From positions 1-15,832 of the forward strand of contig CAZNPU010000040.1 of assembly GCA_964575335.1 (NCBI GenBank): 15,832 nt of DNA, in the 5' to 3' direction. Shown here one piece after another: positions 7,417 through 13,885 of the stretch. Positions within the stretch are counted from its first letter, which is position 1, and every line of letters begins with the position of its first letter. The notes under the pieces were generated by a model that did no database searches, was not told the DNA's origin, and was given only the letters and a program-made list of their open reading frames with translations. The DNA comes from CAZNPU01 sp964575335 (lineage in GTDB: Bacteria; Planctomycetota; Phycisphaerae; Phycisphaerales; SM1A02). The position numbers and the translations under genes were made by a program.

Positions 7417-8622
7417 ATGTTCTACACGACAAGCCCGATCGGCAAGCAGAACAACCGCACGCGAGGCCTGACATGCTCGCCTCTTGCTGCGCTGCCCTTC
7501 CTGCTCTTGAGCAGCATGATGCTGCTGGTCGCCATGACATCACCAGCAGCTCATGGCCAGCAGGAGTTTACGCTTTCAGAAGAAGACGCCTGGCTGGCGG
7601 AACGCGCGATCGACCCCGCCACCCCCGAAGGGCAACTGGCCGAAATAAGACGCCTGCTGGCCGCCGGCGATGCGTCAAGAGCTGAAATTCTTGCATCGCA
7701 ATGGATTGAAGAACACCCGCGTCATCCGTTGATGCCGCAGGCGTATCTTCTTCGAGGCGATGCGCTGCTGGCGCAGGGAGAAGAGTACAAGGCGCTGTTT
7801 GATTACGAGTATCTCGCGCGCATGTACCCCGGCAGCGATGTGTTCGTCACCGCCCTGCAGCGCGAACTGGATATCGCCAAGGCGTATGCAGCCGGCCTGC
7901 GGCGAAAGCTCTGGGGTTTTCGTTTTGTCAGTGCGGAGGATGAAGCAGAAGAACTGTTCATCCGTATTCAGGAGCGTCTGCCGGGCAGCCGGCTTGCTGA
8001 AGAAGCAGGGATGGAGTTGGCTGATTTCTATTTCACGCGCCGCCGGATGCAACTTGCTGCGGAAGCCTACACCCTGTTCATTGAAAACTATCCTCGGTCG
8101 CAGCAGCTCAACAAGGCCCGTCGCCGGCAGATCTATGCCTATCTGGCGGAATTCAAAGGCCCGGAATTTGATGCGCGGGGCCTGTATGAAGCGAGAGAGC
8201 GACTGCGCGACCTGCGGGTAAAGCGACCGGCCGAAGCTGAGCAACTCGGCGCTGATGCGCTGCTGACGCGCATCGATGAATCCGACGCCATGAAGATGCT
8301 GGAAACCGCCCGGTGGTATCTGCGGGTCAACGATCCGATTGCTGCCGAATTGACCATCAGGCGCCTGGTAACCAAGTACGCGAGATCAGTTGCTGCTGCA
8401 GAAGCATTGCGAATGATTCCCGACATCATGCCTCGCCTGCCGGAGCGCATTCGGCAGCAGGCTCCGGACTATGACGCCATGCGGGCTGGCCTGTTGGGCC
8501 TTGCTGTCCCCGCTGATGAAACTCACGCGGACGCTGCAGACGGCTCGCACCACGTCGATCACACTGCGTCAGCTGGAACATCTCAATCTCAAACTCAAGC
8601 CGCGCAGGAGTCTCTCCAATGA
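7417..8622 (+). CDS. BamD-like TPR protein, probable outer-membrane assembly component
   Basis: The product (401 aa from the ATG at 7417) has a long signal sequence: a polar, basic N-terminus to about residue 20, a hydrophobic core at about 23-42, and a likely cleavage site after SPAAHG. The mature part is mostly helical with TPR-like repeats resembling BamD/YfiO: WIEEHPRHPLMPQAYLLRG, YEYLARMYPGS, IQERLPGSRLAEEAGMELA and YTLFIENYPRSQQLNKA. BamD works with BamA to insert barrel proteins into the outer membrane. Unlike true BamD it has no lipobox cysteine at the end of the signal peptide, and it is longer than the usual roughly 245 residues, so it may be a planctomycete-type relative with a different job. 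An in-frame GTG at 7333 is a less likely start. Its stop overlaps the LptE-like gene by four bases. Confidence 0.72.
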   Translation: MFYTTSPIGKQNNRTRGLTCSPLAALPFLLLSSMMLLVAMTSPAAHGQQEFTLSEEDAWLAERAIDPATPEGQLAEIRRLLAAGDASRAEILASQWIEEHPRHPLMPQAYLLRGDALLAQGEEYKALFDYEYLARMYPGSDVFVTALQRELDIAKAYAAGLRRKLWGFRFVSAEDEAEELFIRIQERLPGSRLAEEAGMELADFYFTRRRMQLAAEAYTLFIENYPRSQQLNKARRRQIYAYLAEFKGPEFDARGLYEARERLRDLRVKRPAEAEQLGADALLTRIDESDAMKMLETARWYLRVNDPIAAELTIRRLVTKYARSVAAAEALRMIPDIMPRLPERIRQQAPDYDAMRAGLLGLAVPADETHADAADGSHHVDHTASAGTSQSQTQAAQESLQ

Positions 8623-9140
8623 GGTGCGTTTTCCTGCTTGTTGTTGTGCTGGCGCTTTCAGTTGGCTTCGCCGGCTGCGCGAGCGATCCGACGCAGGGAT
8701 ATTCAACAGCGTCGGTGTTTCCCACGTCGGTATCAACTGTTGCAGTGCCGATCTTTGAGAATCGAAGCTTCGTTCGTGATGTTGAATTCGAGCTGACAGA
8801 CGCTCTGATCAAGGAAATTGAAAGCCGCACGCCATATAAAGTGGTCCCGGCAAGTCGCGCGGATACGATTCTTTCCGGACAGATCCGTCGCGTTGAATTG
8901 GACCAGCTTTCCAAGTCGCCGCTGACCGGTTTGAGTGAAGAGGTGATCGTCAGCGTGACGATCGACTTCCAGTGGAAGGATCAGCGAACCGGCAGGACGC
9001 TCGTGGAACGCGGATCGTTCACTGGGCACGGCTTGTTTGTGCCGTCACGCCCGTCGAGTGAACCGATTGAACTCGGTGAATTCGCGGCTGTCCAGCAGTT
9101 GGCCCGCGATATTGTCGCGGAAATGCGATCGCAGTGGTAA
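8619..9140 (+). CDS. LptE-like outer-membrane lipoprotein
   Basis: The protein has 173 residues. Residues 1-20 are a lipoprotein signal peptide ending in the lipobox VGFAGC with Cys20 as the lipid anchor site. The rest fits the LptE/RlpB family: TVAVPIFENRSFVRDVEFELTDAL, IESRTPYKVV and the pattern ADTILSGQIRRVE with a later FQWKDQRTGRTLVERG. LptE plugs the LptD barrel that places lipopolysaccharide in the outer leaflet. Its ATG overlaps the stop of the TPR gene (ATGA at 8619-8622) and has GCAGGAG eight bases upstream, so the two are translationally coupled. After the stop there is a loose stem (GCTGTGTG at 9221-9228 with CACACGGC at 9254-9261) followed by a pyrimidine-rich run, a weak terminator at best. 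LptD is not in this window. Confidence 0.8.
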   Translation: MRCVFLLVVVLALSVGFAGCASDPTQGYSTASVFPTSVSTVAVPIFENRSFVRDVEFELTDALIKEIESRTPYKVVPASRADTILSGQIRRVELDQLSKSPLTGLSEEVIVSVTIDFQWKDQRTGRTLVERGSFTGHGLFVPSRPSSEPIELGEFAAVQQLARDIVAEMRSQW

Positions 9141-9325
9141 GTGACAAACAACAAAAACAAGCAACACGAGCAACAATTACGAGAACCCAAGGAAGGATGG
9201 GATGAGTCATCGCAAACCGCGCTGTGTGCGAGGGAATGCGAATAATCATGCCCCACACGGCCGTTTGACTCTTTTCTTTGCCTTTCTGAACTCAGATCTT
9301 CACCGATCTTCCCGATTTTTACCGC

Positions 9326-11416
9326 ATGGCGTACGACCCGAAAAACCCGCAACAGAAGCAGCCCTCCACGCCCGAGTCTGATCGCGAAAGCAGCCAGCAC
9401 ACGGAGGACAAAAACACCAAGGGCCCTCAGGCGCCTCCGCCGATGCGCATGCGCGGCCTGATGACCTGGGTGGTTGTCCTCGCCGGTCTCATTATGCTGT
9501 TTGTGGTGCTTAACAGCTCGCGCAGCGGCCAGGAGATTGAACGCTGGAGCCAGTTCGCCGCCTACATCGACCCCCAGGCCGGCAAGATCAAGGACAATCT
9601 GGTCATCATCGAGGACAACCGGCTGGTTGCCACCGTGAAGCCCGGTGAAGTCGGCTTCGGCAACAGCGAACAGGGCACGATGATCTGGTTCTCCATCGAT
9701 CACGCCAATCGCGACTGGTACCTCAACGAACTCAAAGCCATGGGTGTGGATCACCGCGCCAAAACCGGCACGAGCATCTGGATGCAGTTGCTGGTGACGC
9801 TTGCGCCGTTCATCCTCGTCATCGCACTCATCTGGTTCTTTATCGCGCGATCCATGCGCTCCGCCGGCGCCGGACCAGGCGGCATGCTCGGCAGCTTCGG
9901 CAAATCCAAACACCGCATCTCCTCCAAGGACACCGTCAACGTCACCTTCAACGATGTGGCTGGCGTTGACGAAGCCAAAGAGGAAGTCGCCGAGATTGTT
10001 GAGTTCCTGAAGAACCCCAAGAAGTTCCAGCGGCTCGGCGGACGCATCCCGCGCGGCGTGCTGCTGGTCGGCTCCCCCGGCTGCGGCAAAACGCTGCTGG
10101 CTAAAGCCATTGCCGGCGAAGCCGATGTGCCGTTCTTCTCCATCTCCGGCTCCGACTTTGTCGAAATGTTCGTGGGCGTCGGTGCCTCACGGGTGCGAGA
10201 TCTCTTCAAACAGGCCAAAGAGAATTCGCCGTGCATTATCTTCCTGGATGAAATCGACGCCGTGGGTCGCAAGCGCGGCGGCGGGTTCACCACCGGTGGA
10301 CACGACGAGCGCGAGCAGACCCTCAACGCCATCCTTGTTGAGATGGACGGCTTCGAGGCCAACGACCAGGTCATCGTCATCGCCGCCACCAACCGCGCCG
10401 ATGTCCTCGATCCCGCGCTCACGCGTCCAGGCCGCTTCGACCGGCAGGTTCACGTGCCCCTGCCCGATCTCGTCGGCCGCCGGCAGATCCTCGAAGTCCA
10501 CGCCCGCAAGGTCAAGCTCGCCCCCGATGCCGACCTCGAACGCCTGGCTCGCGGCACGCCCATGTTCTCCGGCGCCGATCTTGCCGCACTCATCAACGAG
10601 GCTGCCATCCTCGCCACCATGGCGGGCAAGGATTTCGTCGAGCAGGTCGATCTCGAAGAAGCCCGCGACAAAATCCGCTTCGGCCGGGCGCGGAAGTCCC
10701 GCAAGATCGAAGAGCAGGAGCGCATCGCCACCGCGTATCACGAGGCCGGCCATGCCGTCGTTCAGTCACTGCTCGAAGACGCCGACCCTGTTCACAAGGT
10801 CACCATCATCCCTCGCGGACAGGCCATGGGCGCAACCTTCAGCCTGCCCGAAAAAGACCGCTACGGCTTCGGCCAGAAGTATCTCTCCGCCATGATGCGC
10901 GTGCTCTGCGGCGGCCGCATTGCTGAGCAGCGAAAGACCGGCGACGTCTCTTCCGGTGCAGCGATGGACATTCAGATGGTCACCAAGTACGCCCGACACA
11001 TGATCCTCGAATGGGGCATGTCCGAGCGTCTCGGCTTCGTCAACTACGCAGGCACCGACACGCGCGACATTTTCATTCCTGAAAAGGAATACTCCGAAGC
11101 CACCGCGCGCATCATCGATGAAGAGATTCGTCGCCTGATCGATGAAGCCTACGCTGACGCGCAGCGACTGATCGATCAGAACTGGGACAAGGTCGTCGCG
11201 ATCGCTGAGGCTTTGCTGAAGTACGAAACGCTTCAGAGCGAAGACATCAAGCGTCTCATGCGTGGCGAGCGGATGGACAAGCCCACGGTAAGCGAACTGC
11301 TGGAAGCCGCAGCGCAATCCGGCCGCACGAAATCCGCTGCGCCGGAAAACAACCGCCCCGCGCCCCAGCCCCGTCCTGACGAGGACGCAGGAGGCATGCT
11401 GCCGAGCCCGGCGTAA
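9326..11416 (+). CDS. ftsH: ATP-dependent zinc metalloprotease FtsH
   Basis: FtsH (696 aa) is a membrane-bound AAA+ protease that forms hexamers and degrades misfolded or regulatory membrane and cytoplasmic proteins. Residues 1-40 are polar; membrane helices lie at about 44-65 and 150-172 with the extracytoplasmic domain between. The AAA domain has Walker A GSPGCGKT (249-256; GPPGTGKT is usual), Walker B IIFLDEID (304-311), and the second region of homology ATNRADVLDPALTRPGRFDR with its arginine fingers. The protease domain has the zinc site HEAGH (472-476) and the third ligand Asp548 in SGAAMDIQ. All catalytic residues are present. The C-terminal tail is Pro-rich. The ATG at 9326 has no visible Shine-Dalgarno sequence. 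It follows lptE after 185 bases on the same strand, and is followed by a strong hairpin. Confidence 0.98.
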   Translation: MAYDPKNPQQKQPSTPESDRESSQHTEDKNTKGPQAPPPMRMRGLMTWVVVLAGLIMLFVVLNSSRSGQEIERWSQFAAYIDPQAGKIKDNLVIIEDNRLVATVKPGEVGFGNSEQGTMIWFSIDHANRDWYLNELKAMGVDHRAKTGTSIWMQLLVTLAPFILVIALIWFFIARSMRSAGAGPGGMLGSFGKSKHRISSKDTVNVTFNDVAGVDEAKEEVAEIVEFLKNPKKFQRLGGRIPRGVLLVGSPGCGKTLLAKAIAGEADVPFFSISGSDFVEMFVGVGASRVRDLFKQAKENSPCIIFLDEIDAVGRKRGGGFTTGGHDEREQTLNAILVEMDGFEANDQVIVIAATNRADVLDPALTRPGRFDRQVHVPLPDLVGRRQILEVHARKVKLAPDADLERLARGTPMFSGADLAALINEAAILATMAGKDFVEQVDLEEARDKIRFGRARKSRKIEEQERIATAYHEAGHAVVQSLLEDADPVHKVTIIPRGQAMGATFSLPEKDRYGFGQKYLSAMMRVLCGGRIAEQRKTGDVSSGAAMDIQMVTKYARHMILEWGMSERLGFVNYAGTDTRDIFIPEKEYSEATARIIDEEIRRLIDEAYADAQRLIDQNWDKVVAIAEALLKYETLQSEDIKRLMRGERMDKPTVSELLEAAAQSGRTKSAAPENNRPAPQPRPDEDAGGMLPSPA

Positions 11417-11425
11417 TACGATCAC

Positions 11426-11534
11426 GCTGCGAGTCGCGAGCCGGCACGTCCTCGTGCCGGCGTTTTCTTTCATGCCGGCGTCACGTCCCCAAAAACGTGC
11501 GTCCTTCCGGCACGAGGACGTGCCGGCTCGCAGC
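11426..11534. repeat. Inverted REP pair (BIME-like unit): copies A and B
   Basis: Two copies of the same palindrome face each other. Copy A (11436-11461, plus) has head GCGAG then stem CCGGCACG, loop TCCT, CGTGCCGG. Copy B (11507-11531, read on the minus strand) has the same head, stem and loop. The outer ends GCTGCGAG (11426-11433) and CTCGCAGC (11527-11534) are also complementary, so the whole 109-base unit can fold into a cruciform. The spacer contains a smaller CACGT/ACGTG pair (11482-11486 and 11495-11499). In copy A the head is doubled (GCGAG-TC-GCGAG). This arrangement is that of bacterial interspersed mosaic elements built from REP sequences, which typically lie beside RAYT transposase genes. 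Confidence 0.85.
11436..11470 (+). terminator. Probable rho-independent terminator of ftsH (made by REP copy A)
   Basis: A perfect nine-pair stem (11440-11448 with 11453-11461, loop TCCT) is followed by GTTTTCTTT, beginning 24 bases after the ftsH stop. This is a good intrinsic terminator. The same bases form a REP palindrome, so termination may be a secondary use of a repeat. Confidence 0.65.
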
Positions 11535-11606
11535 ATCTTTTTTCGCTACATTATTACTTACTGCATTACTGCGCATCATAAACAAGTTCGTGGAGGGTGC
11601 AGCGAC

Positions 11607-12320
11607 ATGCATGAGCATCAGCATGAGCAGCAGCGTCCATCAGCTCCAGCTCCGCAGCAGGTTCTGCATCCGTTCCTCACCACGTGGCACATTACGTGGG
11701 GCACGTTTGCAACTCGTCTGCACGGCGGCGTCCGGCCGACCGTTGATCGCAATCACAACCAGCCAGGCAAAGATTTCATCTGGCGCGATCCGGAGCGTGA
11801 ACGGCGCGAGCGTGAGAGAGCCAAGTCGCCGCCGGTGATTCTGACGGCTGAGCAATGCACGTTCATCGAATCGATCATGCCCGAAATCTGTCGCCGCGGC
11901 GGATGGACGTTTCGCACCTGCGCTGCTCCATTGCCTCCCCCGCGGGGCCATGATGGCGATCATGTTCATGTCCTGCTCGATGCACTGCCGGAAGCTGAAC
12001 CGAAGGTCATCCGCGAGCTTCTTAAGCGCTGGCTCACGCAGGAACTGAACAAGCGCTTCCCTGCAGAATCATGCAGCGAGCCGATACACTGTGAGCCGAC
12101 AAGCGAGCCGGCACGTCCACGTGCCGGATGTCCCGCACGGGGACGTGCGGGCTCGGAAACTGCCGCACGGGGACGTGCGGGCTCGCAGGATGCGCATGCA
12201 GCGACTACGCGTAGCAGACGCTGGTGGGCTGTAGGCGGCTCGACAAAGCCCGTCAAACAGTTCAAATATCTGAACAACGTATTCAACTATATCAATCGCC
12301 AGCGCGCCACGCCCCCGTAA
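11607..12320 (+). CDS. REP-associated / IS200-IS605-type Y1 HUH tyrosine transposase (RAYT-like)
   Basis: RAYTs are single-copy, domesticated relatives of IS200/IS605 transposases that nick and join single-stranded REP DNA. The 237-residue product starts at the ATG at 11607, with GGAGGG nine bases upstream; the frame is open further upstream only through non-ATG codons. TTWHITWGTFATRLHG (about 25-40) matches the first strand of the Y1_Tnp fold. The metal-binding HUH motif is H119-V-H121 in GDHVHVLLD. Near the end, RRWWAVGGSTKP (204-215) and NNVFNYINRQ (223-232) match the helix that carries the catalytic Tyr, probably Tyr228, as in the YI-NQ pattern of IS200/IS605. Between the helix at about 132-151 and WWAVGG lies a block (about 166-193) translated from three REP palindromes, with peptides such as SEPARPRAG and ARGRAGS. 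The fold could tolerate this as a surface loop. The specific function here is inferred. Confidence 0.82.
   Translation: MHEHQHEQQRPSAPAPQQVLHPFLTTWHITWGTFATRLHGGVRPTVDRNHNQPGKDFIWRDPERERRERERAKSPPVILTAEQCTFIESIMPEICRRGGWTFRTCAAPLPPPRGHDGDHVHVLLDALPEAEPKVIRELLKRWLTQELNKRFPAESCSEPIHCEPTSEPARPRAGCPARGRAGSETAARGRAGSQDAHAATTRSRRWWAVGGSTKPVKQFKYLNNVFNYINRQRATPP
12103..12127 (+). repeat. REP palindrome copy C, inside the transposase gene
   Basis: Head GCGAG (12103-12107) followed by a nine-pair stem CCGGCACGT / ACGTGCCGG (12108-12116 and 12119-12127); with the loop counted as in the other copies it is TCCA. Same orientation and stem type as copy A. It is translated in frame as part of SEPARPRAG. 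Just upstream, GCGAGCCGA (12076-12084) and TGAGCCGAC (12092-12100) look like decayed heads of further copies. Confidence 0.85.
12132..12155 (-). repeat. REP palindrome copy D, inside the transposase gene
   Basis: Read on the minus strand: head CGAG (first base changed from the GCGAG consensus), stem CCCGCACG, loop TCCC, CGTGCGGG; eight pairs, all matched. The third stem pair is C:G instead of the G:C of copies A-C, a compensated change. It faces copy C and is translated as PARGRAGS. Confidence 0.85.
12163..12186 (-). repeat. REP palindrome copy E, inside the transposase gene
   Basis: Same orientation and stem type as copy D, exactly 30 bases (ten codons) further on, with intact head GCGAG on the minus strand. 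The seven inner pairs are kept (12163-12169 with 12174-12180); the outermost pair seen in copy D is a mismatch here. Translated as AARGRAGS, so copies D and E give a ten-residue peptide repeat. Confidence 0.85.
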
Positions 12321-12501
12321 CCTGCAGCTGGCGCACTTCTGAGAGTTTGATTTCGATGCATGCGGAGCGATCGATGCCGCCTTTGAGGTTCAACCACGAA
12401 GGGTACAGATCGAGCGTCGCAAGATTCGGCATTTGCAAGAATGCCATAAGCACAACATGTCACGGCTTTGCAGCCGATGCAAGTCTCGACTATGGATTGC
12501 C

Positions 12502-13560
12502 TCAGCCTGCGCTTGGCTGCATCCATGATGCGAGCTTGGCTGCGAACGCTGCGCCGTCGCAGTCGGGAACCATGCGACGCGGCAATGCCAACAGATTGTC
12601 ATCCAATCTGACCTCGCGCGGCTGGGTTGTGCATGCTGCAGCAAATCCCGCTTCATGCGCTGCGAGCAGCGTCGATTCACTGACATCTTCATCAGAGCCG
12701 TAGGGGTATGCGAACGTCGGTATCGCCCGGCCAAGCGTTGCCTCCAGCCACACTTTGCTGTCGACCATTTCGCGCAGCTGTTCGTGCGGTTTGAGTCGGG
12801 CTAGGCACGGATGCATCACGGTGTGCGCGCCGATGTCGATCAGCCCGCCGGCGGCGAGTTCGCGCAGGCCTTCAGTCGACAAACATGAATGCGTTGCCCG
12901 GCCGGCACGACTGGCGCGTCGCGTCATCTGCTGCAGTTGATCCAGCGCATCTTCGCGCGCACGAGGATGCGCGAATTTCAGCATCTGCCATGCTTCGTAA
13001 AACGCCCGCTGCCGCGGCGTCGGTTCGCCGTTATGCCACACGCGCCACGTGCTGCTGGATAATAACCGGCGCATGCGACGCAGGATCGGTTCATTCAAGT
13101 GCCAGGTTGCGCAACGGCCTTCGACTTCAAGCGTCAGGCGTTCAGGCAATCGCCACGTGTGCAGGAAGATTCGATCAAGTTCATCCCACCACGGCTCACG
13201 TCCGGAATCGATGTAGCCGGTCGCGACAAACACCGTTGCAGGAACGCCAAACCGCTCCAGGATTGGCTTGGCTTCGCGAAGGTTGTCCGTATAGCCATCG
13301 TCGAATGTCACGACCACCGCCCGCGGCGGCACGTTGCCGGCCTGCATCGCACTGACCAGTTCCATCAGCCGCATCGGCACAGCGTGGGCCTTGATTACAG
13401 CCATGTGTTCAGCAAAGTTGCGTGGCGAGACGCGAAGACCGAACGGGTCGCTTCGCAGCCGCGCGATCGAGTGATACATCAGGATCACCGGCTGCGAGGC
13501 GCTTTGCCCTCCCGTCCATTGCGGAACCGTCCAGAATTGCATTGGTGTGCGAAATCGCAT
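12502..13560 (-). CDS. Polysaccharide deacetylase family protein (NodB / carbohydrate esterase 4)
   Basis: The protein (352 aa from the ATG at 13560) has the NodB homology domain of metal-dependent deacetylases that remove acetyl groups from sugar polymers such as cell-surface or exported polysaccharides. After VILMYHSI (26-33) comes motif 1 TFDDGYTDN (85-93), with the catalytic-base Asp87 and metal ligand Asp88; motif 2 GAHTVMHPCL (244-253) with metal ligands His246 and His250; and motif 3 FAYPYG (283-288). Between motifs 1 and 2 lies a 150-residue insertion beginning PWWDELDRIF, a form common in deacetylases linked to exopolysaccharide genes. No signal peptide is visible, so it may act in the cytoplasm or be exported another way. 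A GTG at 13581 or an ATG at 13542 are other possible starts. It converges with the transposase gene (181-base gap). No sugar-polymer genes are nearby. Confidence 0.88.
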   Translation of the reverse strand: MRFRTPMQFWTVPQWTGGQSASQPVILMYHSIARLRSDPFGLRVSPRNFAEHMAVIKAHAVPMRLMELVSAMQAGNVPPRAVVVTFDDGYTDNLREAKPILERFGVPATVFVATGYIDSGREPWWDELDRIFLHTWRLPERLTLEVEGRCATWHLNEPILRRMRRLLSSSTWRVWHNGEPTPRQRAFYEAWQMLKFAHPRAREDALDQLQQMTRRASRAGRATHSCLSTEGLRELAAGGLIDIGAHTVMHPCLARLKPHEQLREMVDSKVWLEATLGRAIPTFAYPYGSDEDVSESTLLAAHEAGFAAACTTQPREVRLDDNLLALPRRMVPDCDGAAFAAKLASWMQPSAG

Positions 13561-13581
13561 GGCGCCGGATTCTAACCGCAC

Positions 13582-13885
13582 ATTGTGGCGGTGATTCGCG
13601 CCTTACCCGGCTCTGCGCAATTTCAGGCCCACCTTGAGGTACGCAACCTGACGATGCAGCACGACCTGCCGCCGCCTGCAGTTTCCCACAATTCCCCAAC
13701 GATCAGTCTCAAGAAAAATGAGATGGATGCGCTTGTCGGAAGCCTCCAGGCAGGAGGCGAATCGGGCCAAAACATAGACAGGTCAAGCGAGCAAAACGAA
13801 CGAAACCCACTGCTGTCACATCATCGGACGGCAAGGTGGGTTTCGCTTCTCTCTTCCCCCGCCCACCGCAAGTATGCGATGGACC
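13582..13885. other. Intergenic region between the deacetylase and the PEP-CTERM gene
   Basis: These 304 bases hold no convincing gene. They contain the likely terminator at 13801-13845, a small six-pair hairpin GCCTCC/GGAGGC (13742-13747 and 13753-13758) without a T-run, and, at the left end, whatever promoter serves the deacetylase; I could not recognise its boxes. Confidence 0.6.
13801..13845 (-). terminator. Probable terminator of the PEP-CTERM gene
   Basis: A perfect ten-pair inverted repeat (CGAAACCCAC at 13801-13810 and GTGGGTTTCG at 13836-13845) lies 41 bases after the stop of the PEP-CTERM gene. On the minus strand it is followed by TTCGTTTTG, a modest T-run. The 25-base loop is long for an intrinsic terminator, which lowers confidence. 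Confidence 0.5.

Noticed and set aside
8981..9913. A 310-codon open frame on the minus strand over the lptE-ftsH junction
   Set aside because: It overlaps two well-supported genes on the other strand, has no recognisable domain, and spans their intergenic region; most likely a shadow frame.
11454..11606. An N-terminal extension of the transposase frame starting at GTG inside REP copy A
   Set aside because: The extension is made of REP and spacer sequence, and the ATG at 11607 has a good GGAGGG ribosome site and fits the domain start.
12340..12351. AGAGTTTGAT, like the conserved start of 16S rRNA
   Set aside because: The following bases do not match 16S rRNA and no rRNA structure follows; a short coincidence.
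12428..12445. Hairpin GGCATT/AATGCC between the transposase and the deacetylase genes
   Set aside because: Only six pairs and no T-run on either strand, so I do not call it a terminator.
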